From positions 1-62,676 of the forward strand of contig DIKQ01000006.1 of assembly GCA_002424605.1 (NCBI GenBank): a stretch of DNA of 62,676 bases. The letters run 5' to 3'. The position numbers were made by a program, and so were the translations under genes. The notes beneath the pieces are model-generated. The model worked only from the letters and a program-made list of their open reading frames with translations. It did not search any database and was not told the origin of the DNA. Source of the DNA: Cloacimonetes bacterium UBA5614. Lineage in GTDB: Bacteria; Cloacimonadota; Cloacimonadia; Cloacimonadales; Cloacimonadaceae. Positions 1 through 9,000 of the stretch are shown here, piece after piece (positions within the stretch are counted from its first letter, which is position 1; every line of letters starts with the position of its first letter).

Positions 1-31
1 TACTCACCTCCGTGAGAGGATTGGACGAGAC

Positions 32-2407
32 TTACATTAAAGTGACAGGGTCGATGTCAATGGCAAGACTGATTCCGGATGGCAGTTTTATCAGCTTTTC
101 CAGTTCAGTAACCGATTGGGAAAGAACTTGGGGATTGGATGCCTTCAGGATGATGTGATGCCGGTACAGCTTGTTAATCTTGCTTATGGGGGCAGGGCTG
201 GGTCCCAGGATGAGCAGTTTTTCCGCACCATAGTTCAGCTTCAGCTTTTCCAGGGCAGGATGGTATTTATTCAGCAGATTAGTCAGTTTCTTTTCATCGG
301 CAGAAGTAAAGACAAACCTTGCTAAGCGGAAGAAAGGCGGGTAGAAGAGGCGTTTGCGGTAGTTCATTTCCTCTTTGGCAAAGCTGATATAGTCCTGAGC
401 GGTGGCATAGCGGATGGCATAATGTTCCGGATTCCAGGTCTGGATGATTACCTTGCCCGGCTGTTCTCCGCGTCCCGAACGGCCAGCCACCTGGGTCAGC
501 AGATTGAAGGTGCGCTCCGCAGCCCGGAAATCCGGCACGTTGAGGGAAATGTCTGCCAGCACCACTCCCACTAAAGTGACGTTGGGGAAGTCCAGTCCCT
601 TGGAAATCATCTGGGTGCCGAGCAGGATATCCACCTCACGGCTGTGCATTTTATCATACATATAGCTGTAAGCATCCTTGCGGCGCGAGGAATCGGAATC
701 CAGCCGCAGAATCCTGGCATTGGGGAAGTAGATTTTCAGCAATTGCTCTATCTTCTGGGTACCGGGGGCTCCAAAGGCAAAGGTGTAACTGCTGCAGGCG
801 GGGCACTTGCGGGGAATGGGGGTGTGGTAACCGCAATAGTGACACATCATTTCATCTTTATCGTGGTGGTAATACAGCGAAATCTCGCAATTGGGGCATT
901 GCTGCAAGCCTCCGCAGTTTTTGCACTGGACGAAGGAGGCAAAGCCTCTCCTGTTTTGCAGGAGCATAACCTGCTCACCCTTGTCCAGGCAGTCCTGGAT
1001 GGCGTCCCTCAAAGTTTGGGACAGCAAATCCACGTCTTCTTCCTCGCGTAAATCCAGTAATTGCACTTCGGGTAAACCCTGAGGGGTGGGACGGCTGGTC
1101 AGCAGATGCTTCTGATATCTGCCCAGTTCAGCATTCGCCCAGGATTCCAGGGAGGGAGTAGCGCTGCCAAGAATGACGGCGGCTTGTTCCAGACGAGCCC
1201 TCACGATGGCAAGGTCGCGTCCGTGGTAGCGTGGGATATTTTCCTGTTTGTAGCTTTGCTCGTGCTCCTCGTCCACCAGGATGAGTCCTACGTCTGTCAT
1301 AGGGGCAAAGATGGCGCTGCGTGCTCCGATGACGATGCGGCACTTGCCCTTGCGGATATCCTGCCATTGTTCATAGCGTTGCCTTTCCGTGAGCTGGCTG
1401 TGCAGAATGGCAATCATGGAGCCGAAAGCACCCATAAAACGGTCCACCATCTGGGGGGTAAGGGCGATTTCCGGGATGAGCATAATGATATTTTTGCCCA
1501 ACTCCAGATAATGACGGATAACCTCTATATAAACTTCGGTCTTGCCGCTGCCGGTGATGCCGTAAATCAGGTGAACGGAAGGATTGTCCGAATTGGCGGT
1601 GATTGAACTGATGATGCCTTTCTGCTCATCAGTAAGGGTCAGGTCTTTCCTGCTGCGGTGTTCGGGGAATATAACAGAACGGTGTTCGGTCTGGCGGGGG
1701 ACAATTTCTACCAGACCTTTGGTCACCAGAGCTTTAATGATGGCATAGGAAACCTCTTCCGTGATATCTGCGAGGGGAAATTCCTGCTGTTTTGACGAAA
1801 TAAGTTCCCAGGCAAAGCATTGCTTGGGAGTGAGCTCAGGTATGTGCTCCAGAGTCTTTTTGCTGATGTAGTTTACTGTTTTTGGTTTAACTTTGGTATC
1901 GTAAGAACGTTTGACTTCCACCAATCCAAGGATTTCTGCAGATTCCACCGTTTTATAAAACGGACCATTGCCAAGGGATTTGCGGATGTCTGCCAGGATA
2001 TGGGGTTTACGGTCTGATAGCGCATCGTACAACGACTGGAACTCGGAAGGAGGGGTTTCGTTGCCAATCCACTTTATGCGGGCTGTGATTTCCGGTATAA
2101 TCACGGCAGGCAACATGGCAAAAAGTGCCCTGCCCACACTGCAGCGGTAATACCTGCTCATCCATTCGGCGAGTTGGATAAGCACTTCGGGCAGGATGCT
2201 GTCACTATCAAGAATCTCGATAACGTCCTTATAAGTGATGCCCTGTTTTACTTTTGCCGAATTGATCTCAGAATTGCAGATTCCTGTCATAATCCTGCGG
2301 TTAAAGCTGACAATGACCCTGGCACCTCTGGCTATAGATTGCCTCGAAGTGTAAGTCACATCATCAAGTCCTGTCTGGACAGGCAGGAATATCGAGTAGT
2401 ACTTCAT
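32..2407 (-). CDS. priA: Primosomal protein N' (PriA replication-restart helicase)
   Basis: A 3'-5' superfamily 2 DNA helicase that reloads the replisome at stalled forks. In the 791-residue product I see an N-terminal DNA-binding part, Walker A GITGSGKT near residue 285, the Walker B variant DEEH near 380, and an eight-cysteine zinc-binding block (CKNCG, CPNC, CHYC, CPAC) around 500-545, all standard for PriA. The open frame extends upstream to 2434, but that start lies inside the terminator hairpin of the preceding operon, so I chose the ATG at 2407 (MKYYSIFLPV). It is the last gene on this minus-strand run, after the motor-like cluster. Length is normal for the family and nothing is missing. 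Confidence 0.95.
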   Translation of the reverse strand: MKYYSIFLPVQTGLDDVTYTSRQSIARGARVIVSFNRRIMTGICNSEINSAKVKQGITYKDVIEILDSDSILPEVLIQLAEWMSRYYRCSVGRALFAMLPAVIIPEITARIKWIGNETPPSEFQSLYDALSDRKPHILADIRKSLGNGPFYKTVESAEILGLVEVKRSYDTKVKPKTVNYISKKTLEHIPELTPKQCFAWELISSKQQEFPLADITEEVSYAIIKALVTKGLVEIVPRQTEHRSVIFPEHRSRKDLTLTDEQKGIISSITANSDNPSVHLIYGITGSGKTEVYIEVIRHYLELGKNIIMLIPEIALTPQMVDRFMGAFGSMIAILHSQLTERQRYEQWQDIRKGKCRIVIGARSAIFAPMTDVGLILVDEEHEQSYKQENIPRYHGRDLAIVRARLEQAAVILGSATPSLESWANAELGRYQKHLLTSRPTPQGLPEVQLLDLREEEDVDLLSQTLRDAIQDCLDKGEQVMLLQNRRGFASFVQCKNCGGLQQCPNCEISLYYHHDKDEMMCHYCGYHTPIPRKCPACSSYTFAFGAPGTQKIEQLLKIYFPNARILRLDSDSSRRKDAYSYMYDKMHSREVDILLGTQMISKGLDFPNVTLVGVVLADISLNVPDFRAAERTFNLLTQVAGRSGRGEQPGKVIIQTWNPEHYAIRYATAQDYISFAKEEMNYRKRLFYPPFFRLARFVFTSADEKKLTNLLNKYHPALEKLKLNYGAEKLLILGPSPAPISKINKLYRHHIILKASNPQVLSQSVTELEKLIKLPSGISLAIDIDPVTLM

Positions 2408-2412
2408 AACAA

Positions 2413-2443
2413 TAAAAAAGCCCCTTATCTGCAAGGGGCTTTT
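2413..2443 (-). terminator. Rho-independent terminator after the AgmX-like gene
   Basis: A perfect GC-rich stem, AAAGCCCCTT against AAGGGGCTTT with a 6-nt loop, is followed on the minus strand by a run of T. It lies between the stop of the AgmX/PglI-C gene (2460) and the priA start (2407). It should end the seven-gene motor-like operon and separate it from priA. Confidence 0.85.
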
Positions 2444-2459
2444 AGCAAACTATTCAATA

Positions 2460-3920
2460 TCATTTTGTGAAAGTCATGATAAACTCGTAGGGCACGAGGT
2501 TTTTATTATCAAAACGCCAGCTTTTGACCAGTTGCTCAAGCTGAGTCAGAAATTCCGGATAAAACTCACCACTGACCGGGATTATCTGGACACCCGGCAC
2601 AGAGCCGTCGGAATCGATGTAAACGACAAACCTGATGGTTCCGTACATGGTCTTAATCTGGCTGTACCTGTTAAATAAATCTTTTATCTGGGGTTTGTAG
2701 CGGGCAATCCTCTGTTCAATTCTCTGCAGTTCAGGACGTGTCTCTGCCGGAGATTCGGCTAATCCACCCTCGGCAACTCTCTGGATTGAAGGTCCGGAAA
2801 AACGCGAAACAACACCTGCTGAAACTTTGGTGGCAGGTTGCCCGACCGGGACGATACGCTCTGCTTTTCCGACATACGTGGAAACGTCACCCGAAGGAGT
2901 TTGGGTGGATAGCTTACCCTGTGGTCTGCCGGAAGATAATCCTGCCAAATCTGCTGTTCCTGAGGGTAATTCAGAAGGAGAAAATGCTGTGCCAAAGCCT
3001 GTTCCGTCGCCATATCCTGTTCCCCCCGAACCACCTCCGCCACGTCCGCCACCACCGGGTCCACGTCCAGAACCTCCGCCTGAACCTGTTCCACCACCTC
3101 TGCCTCCACCAAGGGTTGACGCAATGATGTCCTCTTCAGTGGTGAGGGCATACAGACCGGTACCTGTGCTGGATGGGTCAAATCCTCCCGCTCCGATTAT
3201 CCCAGAAAGCGAAGCTCTTCCACTTGGTGCTCCTGTACCCCGGCTGCTTCCGGTAGCTGCTGTGGGGGCGGTTTCCTTCGGAACTGCGGCGGCAGTCTCA
3301 TCAGAGAAAAAACTGTCCTTCATGGGGGGCAATTCTACCCTTGTGGCTACTGCTTGCATCTGCTGCCAGCGTTCTTCGAGGGTAAGGTCCCTGGAATAAT
3401 CCGGCTTAAAAGTATCAAACAGGATGATGCCAAGAATGGTGAAAGCTGTGGCTGCCAGGAGGAAATTGCGGGTAAACTTCTGGAAAGGAAGCAGTTCTGT
3501 CCTGCGGCTATACTGACTTATAATCTGTTTCTCTTCCTCAGTATAAACCAGAATCCTTGGTTCATTGAATTCATATGTTACAGTCCAATCCGGAGCAATC
3601 CGGATCTGGCCTGTCATGTCATTACTCAGAATTACTGAATTATCGCTAAGAAGGTTTCTGCTAATCAGGGTTTCCTTATCTAATTCAACGTCACCTTTTC
3701 TGACAGTATAGGACATTCCGGGCAAAAGGTTTAGACGGAATTTGTTGTCTTTCTTAGACATGAAAAGATGCTTTTCCGGAAACTTGTTGTCAAGAATCTG
3801 CCAGAAAAGGTATTTGCTGCTGCCGATGAAAAGCTTATTGTTAAAATCCCGGCGCCATTTGGCAACATCCAATAACTTGTCCTTGTAAAAGAGCTTCAGG
3901 TTTAGTATCGTTTTTTCCAT
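2460..3920 (-). CDS. AgmX/PglI C-terminal domain protein with transmembrane segment (GltG/GltJ-like)
   Basis: 486 aa. Residues 1-120 form a cytoplasmic domain reminiscent of the FHA-like N-terminus of Myxococcus GltG/AgmX-type proteins. One transmembrane helix follows at about 152-170, then a periplasmic linker very rich in Gly, Ser and Arg (about 220-320). The C-terminus (about 405-486; YGTIRFVVYIDSDGSV, then KSWRF) is a TonB-C/AgmX-PglI-C type domain. Family knowledge: such proteins couple a TolQR-type proton-driven motor to periplasmic and outer-membrane partners. It is the last gene of the operon, 9 bp after the second ExbD gene, with a GGGGG-type ribosome site. The general class is fairly sure; orthology to GltG or GltJ is inference. 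Confidence 0.7.
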   Translation of the reverse strand: MEKTILNLKLFYKDKLLDVAKWRRDFNNKLFIGSSKYLFWQILDNKFPEKHLFMSKKDNKFRLNLLPGMSYTVRKGDVELDKETLISRNLLSDNSVILSNDMTGQIRIAPDWTVTYEFNEPRILVYTEEEKQIISQYSRRTELLPFQKFTRNFLLAATAFTILGIILFDTFKPDYSRDLTLEERWQQMQAVATRVELPPMKDSFFSDETAAAVPKETAPTAATGSSRGTGAPSGRASLSGIIGAGGFDPSSTGTGLYALTTEEDIIASTLGGGRGGGTGSGGGSGRGPGGGGRGGGGSGGTGYGDGTGFGTAFSPSELPSGTADLAGLSSGRPQGKLSTQTPSGDVSTYVGKAERIVPVGQPATKVSAGVVSRFSGPSIQRVAEGGLAESPAETRPELQRIEQRIARYKPQIKDLFNRYSQIKTMYGTIRFVVYIDSDGSVPGVQIIPVSGEFYPEFLTQLEQLVKSWRFDNKNLVPYEFIMTFTK

Positions 3921-3929
3921 ACTGCCCCC

Positions 3930-4448
3930 TTACCTCATCTGTCCTGCAGAAGCTTTCAGCCAGTTCTGGTCCTGTAAAGTGGAGAAATAAACATTTGCAA
4001 ATGAAGCTCCGGCACCTATTTTTACTATTTGAGTGATGTATTGGCAGGGGATACTTTTATCTGCCTGTATCAGAAGGCACGGCTCATAATTTGTGCCACG
4101 CCGTTCATTGAGGATTCTAATCTGGTTTGCTTCATTTTTCATGAAGTTGTAAATGACTTCTCGGATGGAAGCATCTTCAACGAGTTGCTGCAGATTACCT
4201 GCCGGGATGTTGTCTGTCCCTATCAGGATTTTGTCAGGATACATCTTGACAAGGACTGTCAGGCCATTGTCGATAAGTTCCTGGTTGGTAATTGTGGTGG
4301 GCAGGGTCATATTCTCCGGGACAGTCATTCTCTGCGCTTCCATTGAGACATTTTTAATCAGGAATACCAGAATTATGGTCAGGATATCCAACAGGGAGGT
4401 TATGGATAAAAAGGCAGCATCAAAGAATTTTCTTCTTACTTTGCGCAT
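3930..4448 (-). CDS. ExbD/TolR-family protein, copy 2 (retains membrane Asp)
   Basis: 172 aa. A single N-terminal membrane helix (about residues 14-32, ITSLLDILTIILVFLI) carries the protonatable aspartate (D21) typical of ExbD/TolR stator subunits; the rest is a periplasmic domain. Family role: with a MotA/TolQ/ExbB subunit it forms a proton channel that drives movement of a partner protein. I chose the ATG at 4448 rather than the longer frame at 4466 because CAGGGGG precedes it and the upstream gene's TAG ends one base before it. Two adjacent, different ExbD genes after one ExbB is the AglR-AglQ-AglS arrangement. Confidence 0.85.
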   Translation of the reverse strand: MRKVRRKFFDAAFLSITSLLDILTIILVFLIKNVSMEAQRMTVPENMTLPTTITNQELIDNGLTVLVKMYPDKILIGTDNIPAGNLQQLVEDASIREVIYNFMKNEANQIRILNERRGTNYEPCLLIQADKSIPCQYITQIVKIGAGASFANVYFSTLQDQNWLKASAGQMR

Positions 4449-4449
4449 A

Positions 4450-4974
4450 CTAACCCCCTGAGCCATAGCTAACGCTAGCCGGCTTGTAGATTACATTAGT
4501 AAATCCATTCTGCTTGCAAAGGTCAATGGTTTGGATGAGATTGCCGTAAAGGACGTCAGGATAGACCACCAGTGTTACATCAGGAGTATTTTTTCTAGCC
4601 TGCAGGACTTTCAGGACATTGTCAAGTTCCACAAAGTTATACATGCCATTGTTTTCAGAGTTTCTGAGGTAAATCCCGCCCTCGTTCTCAATCCTGATTT
4701 CAAATCCCGGGAATAGCTGATTTCCGGAAGAAGCCATAATCACCAGTTTTACTTCTATGGCTGATCCCGGTCCATCGCCGGCACCTCCATCGCGTCCACC
4801 ACCTCCGCCTGCAGAGGAAAAATTTAAAGCAACCAGCGCAACCTGACTGATGACAATCATAGTTAACAAAAATGGTATGATAGTCATAAACAAATTCATT
4901 ATCGGAACAAGATTCGGTTGTTCCGGCGGTGATTGTTTTTTCTGGTTCCTTCCTTCTGAAGGGCGATAAGCCAT
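4450..4974 (-). CDS. ExbD/TolR-family protein, copy 1 (Asn at the channel Asp position)
   Basis: 174 aa. One membrane helix (about residues 22-50, starting NLVPIMNLFMTIIPFLL), a Gly/Asp-rich stretch at about 55-68, then a periplasmic domain. In the ExbD/TolR pattern the residue after P-x-x should be the proton-carrying Asp; here the codon is AAT, giving Asn27. This copy probably cannot carry protons itself and may be structural or regulatory next to the Asp-bearing copy 2. It starts 3 bp after the ExbB stop with AAAGGA as ribosome site. The alignment of N27 with D21 of copy 2 was done by eye. Confidence 0.85.
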   Translation of the reverse strand: MAYRPSEGRNQKKQSPPEQPNLVPIMNLFMTIIPFLLTMIVISQVALVALNFSSAGGGGGRDGGAGDGPGSAIEVKLVIMASSGNQLFPGFEIRIENEGGIYLRNSENNGMYNFVELDNVLKVLQARKNTPDVTLVVYPDVLYGNLIQTIDLCKQNGFTNVIYKPASVSYGSGG

Positions 4975-4977
4975 TGT

Positions 4978-5730
4978 TTATTCCTTTATGGTGTGATTTA
5001 GCTGATTTATCATTTTAACGCAGAATTCATCAATATCCGAAATTACGTTTTGAGCACGGGTCAGCAGAGCACCTTTAATCAGAGTCAGCGGAATAGCAGC
5101 AATCAAACCCATGGCTGTCGTGCCGATAGCTACTTTGATACCTTCCGTGAGCATCTTATTAGCTTCCGCTTGTGCAGCGGTACCCAAAGCCTTGAAAGCA
5201 ATCAACAGACCCCAGATAGTGCCCAGTAGTCCCAGGTATGTGCAGGTCTGAGCCAGCACATCAAACCAAAAAAGACCGCCATCCAGCTTATGAACGGTCT
5301 GCAGGACAGCTTCATCAAAAGCATTTTGGACCGATTCCCGGAGTTCTTTGCCGCCTTTTCCGCTTTTCCTGGCATCTTTGAAGACCATCAGACCGCTCCA
5401 GAAAATGAATCCCAGGGTTGTGTTCTTGAAGCTTTCTGTGATTTTAGTGGCTTCATCCAATTGGTCGTTTTTTATATAATTCTTCAGCTTCAGGTAAAAC
5501 TTGCTGGCATCGATTTTCTCTTTTTCGTACAATTGGATATAGCGGATTACAGCCAGGATAAGACCCACTATAAACACCAGGATAATCAGATATCCCCATG
5601 TCCCGCTGTCGCTGATAAGCTCACCGGCAGAGATTCCCGAACCTTTCCTTACAGCTTCAGTTTCTTGCGCCAGCAGAGAAAATCCTGCTAATAGACCGGT
5701 TAAAACAGTTAAAATATGTTTAGCTCTCAT
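4978..5730 (-). CDS. MotA/TolQ/ExbB proton channel family protein (AglR-like)
   Basis: 250 aa. A signal-like N-terminal hydrophobic segment (about residues 5-20) is followed by a first membrane helix at about 43-63, a long cytoplasmic stretch, and a final helical pair with the motif TCTYLGLLGTIWGLL and then GTTAMGLIAAIPLTLIKG, characteristic of TolQ/ExbB. It is the inner-membrane channel subunit expected to assemble with the two ExbD proteins that follow. I chose the ATG at 5730 because AAAGGAG lies 5 bases before it and it overlaps the preceding gene's TGA (ATGA). The neighbouring genes argue for an envelope motor rather than plain Tol-Pal or TonB energisation: pal and tolB are absent. Confidence 0.88.
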   Translation of the reverse strand: MRAKHILTVLTGLLAGFSLLAQETEAVRKGSGISAGELISDSGTWGYLIILVFIVGLILAVIRYIQLYEKEKIDASKFYLKLKNYIKNDQLDEATKITESFKNTTLGFIFWSGLMVFKDARKSGKGGKELRESVQNAFDEAVLQTVHKLDGGLFWFDVLAQTCTYLGLLGTIWGLLIAFKALGTAAQAEANKMLTEGIKVAIGTTAMGLIAAIPLTLIKGALLTRAQNVISDIDEFCVKMINQLNHTIKE

Positions 5731-6002
5731 TTGGACTCCTTTAGCCATTTATTTAACAAAACTTTGTTTGTAGTTCTAAGGTTATTCTTATACAACTGGT
5801 AAAAACCAGTGGAGATATTCGTATCAGTCTTTTTTTGATATCTTTCAATATCCGGTTTCATAGGTTCAAATCTGACAATATCGACTTCTTTTGCTTTGTG
5901 TACCTGGGCTTTTTCAAACTTCTTCATTGTATCATCATCTATGGTTAGCAGGATTACCGACCAAATCATTAGAAGAATGATGAGCAGATGCGATTTCTTC
6001 AT
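5727..6002 (-). CDS. Small single-pass membrane protein in the motor-like operon
   Basis: 91 aa, family not recognised. A hydrophobic segment at about residues 4-20 (HLLIILLMIWSVILL) is followed by a short charged soluble tail. The start at 6002 has GAGG four to eight bases upstream and falls 7 bp after the giant TPR gene's stop; the longer frame from 6038 has no support. Its TGA overlaps the ATG of the ExbB-like gene, so the two are probably translationally coupled. The orientation of the tail (periplasmic by the positive-inside rule) and any link between the TPR protein and the channel are inference. Confidence 0.75.
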   Translation of the reverse strand: MKKSHLLIILLMIWSVILLTIDDDTMKKFEKAQVHKAKEVDIVRFEPMKPDIERYQKKTDTNISTGFYQLYKNNLRTTNKVLLNKWLKESK

Positions 6003-6009
6003 TTTTGCC

Positions 6010-9000
6010 TCATTCCAAGTATGCCACAACCATATCAAGCTCTGCCATCAATCCTTTCCACTTGCTGCGGTTGTGAACGATTATTTGCAGAGTGTTTTTA
6101 CCGAACCTGACATTATCCTGTTTCAGGTTTATCTGGCCGGCAAAAACCAGTTTGCTTTCAGGGTCGTAATTAAATGGATAATCAGATGTAAGCACTTTAT
6201 CATTGAGAATTACTGTTGCTGTTTCAGGAGCAATGAACCTGATAAATCCCTCCCGCAAAACACCGTCAATATAGAATATCTTACGAAAGACCAATTGAGA
6301 ATCTTCATCACCGGCTAATGCCCAGATGGGAATAGCTGTCGTATTCTCCATTTCAAACAATTGCTCTTTATCAAAATTGAACCTAACTGCAGGCACACTG
6401 CAAGTCCAATCACTATCTGCTATGTTTTCTCCATATTTCGCATACTGCCATACATCGTTGGTATTAAGGGTGATGGTCTCTTTAGGGGTCAAGGTCTCTA
6501 CTTTTACAGAGTCTCTAACTACCACCAGATTCATATGTATGGTTAAGGGTTCCTGGCTATAATTAGGGAATCGCATCTCAAGCACACTGGAGCTTGCCGT
6601 GAATTTATTCTCACCAAATATCAAAGCAGTTATTACAGGGTTAACTCCACCGATACTTAATGTATCAATTGGATGGTATGTATACTCTAGTGGTTTATCC
6701 TGGAGCTTGAGAACAATATCTTCAGGATAGGGTGAGGTTACTCTTAACACTGCATATTCATATGGTATTTTGGTATTGATAGCTTTTCTAAAAACAATCT
6801 CGGCGTTGGGCGGGATAGTTACAGAGCTGTACTCCTTCAAACCAGGAGCGTTGTTTTTTATTACTTTGCCAGTGAATGGAACGGATGACAGAGGGTTATC
6901 CGCGGATACTGATGTTATCTCCCATCCGGTTGACAGGTCCAGATAGTCTGTCTTATAACCGGGCAGGGCATTCAGAGACTGTAGCCTGGTATAAGCCTTG
7001 TTTGTGTATTGATTGCGCAGACCCGGAATGTAAAAATACTTATACATCACGAGATAATACGGGTAAGCCAACTGGAGAAAAGATAGCGAGTGCCCTTCCT
7101 TTTGGGCGTTAAATGCACCATACAACTCATCCTCAGCTCCGTAATACTGCTTTTTATAATCAGCAAATTCGACACTAACATCCATATATTTGTCTATCTG
7201 AGTTTTTGTAACTTTAGCGCTATGTTCTGCTATCCTGCAGATAAGGTCAAAAGCCTTTAATCTGTCTTCTACATCCAGATTATACTTAGCGCCAGACTCC
7301 AGTGCGCTTTTGACTATGTTTATCTCTTTCTCTGATGAGTTTTTCAGGGCGCGTATCCTATGTTCTCCGCCTACCAGATGTCTCTTCCACTTCGTGTACA
7401 AGTTTACGCGGATGAGGTTATCTGACCTTTGTGTCAAAGAGCCTCTTTCCACATTTCTCAATGTTTGCCTGAACTGGTCTATATAAGTTTTCCTGGCTTG
7501 GATTATCTTATATTCTTGTTCAGCATCTTGAAAAGCGGCATAGATCGGCCTGAAATCAAGTGATAGCCCTTCTTTCTGGTATGACTGGTGCACTTTCTTG
7601 AATTCATTCATGTGTCTGAATGCTTCAGTCCAGTCTTTCTCTCTGGCGGAATTGGTGAATTGGTTAGCTATCCGGCCGAGGTTTACTTTTGCAATATTTG
7701 TATATCTGGCGCTCTTTGTTTTGTCTTTCTGGAAAATGGCTTTCGCGTATTGCTCATAAACAGCAAGATTGTCTTTTGCCAATTCCTTATCTGCCAAATA
7801 TTCCATCAGGGTAATTGTGGCAGGATGTTCAGGATACCTTGTTATGAAATCTCTGGCAAGATTTTCCTTCTGATTCTCTACCCCTGCCTGATCATACAAT
7901 CCAATCGCTGCAAGGTATAAATCAGTCGGCTTGTCGTTGCCAGCTTCGATTCTCTTGTTTACCACATCTTCGTAAAGTTCAAGAGTCATGGCTGCAGCTC
8001 TGCTGACTGTTTCCTGTGAGTCAGCAAGTTTATCTATGAACCCCAGTCTTAATTGGTAAGATTCATAGCTGGATGGGAATTTATTGACGAATGACTGCTT
8101 AAGTGATTCTGATTGTGCTTTGAAACCGACACTGTCAGCAATAGACCAGGCAAGTCGGTAAAAATTCAAAACCTCGGCTGAAGTTTTCTTTTCCTGTGAC
8201 ATCTCAATCAGCAAGTCTATGCTTTTCTGGTACTGAGCTGCTTCCAGGTAGGCAATCTGTGCTTTCCCCTTATACTGAAGGCTTCTGCTGGTGTCATTGT
8301 ATTCATTAGCCAGACGAAGATATTCCTCTGCAACCTTCTGGTTATCACCTCTACTTTTGGAAAGGTCCACCGAATTCTGTATCTGGAGGAGAGCGTACTG
8401 GTGCAGGACCTCCCTGTCTTCATCGTTTAGAGCATAGTTCTGAGCGCTTTTGTAAAGGAGTTCTGATTCTTTGTAGTCTTGTTTTAGTTCTGCAAGTTCT
8501 GCAAGGCTGATATAGGATGTCCTTTTTACATCTGGTGCGACTTCGCCATCGTATCCGATAATCATTCTATAGTAAGTTTCTGACTCGTCATAATGTTTTA
8601 AATCCCTGGCGATTTCTGCCTGCCTCAAAATTACCGAAAGATATATTCTGTCATTGTTTACGGATTTATATTGCTCATCTGTCAGAACCTTGACAAATCT
8701 CTGTGCCGCTGATTGGAAATACTTAGTGGAGTTGTTTGCATTAAAAGGTATTACTACCCCTTTGTGTTCAGCTTTCAGCTTTGCAATATCTGTCTTCAGG
8801 GAGTCAATCACCACTCTGGCGCAGTTATAGGCGGTTTCTTCCAAGCTGAAAAATGACTTGTTCTTAGGAAACTCATCATTAAATGAATAAATCCTGTTTG
8901 CCAGAGCTAAGTAGGATGGCGCGTCTTTTGTTTGTTGGATCAGTTTGATATTTTGAGCTATGATATTAGCTTGGATAGTCTCATTCCATTGAAAGTATTG

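Noticed and set aside
1..31. Possible feature at the window start (short CTCAC/GTGAG inverted repeat)
   Set aside because: A 5-bp stem without a T-run is too weak to call as a priA terminator, and the sequence is cut by the window edge.
2827..3399. Proline-rich plus-strand open frame
   Set aside because: It is the antisense reading of the Gly-rich linker of the AgmX-like protein.
5727..6038. Longer start at 6038 for the small membrane protein
   Set aside because: The extra residues run into the end of the giant TPR gene and lack a ribosome site; the ATG at 6002 has one.
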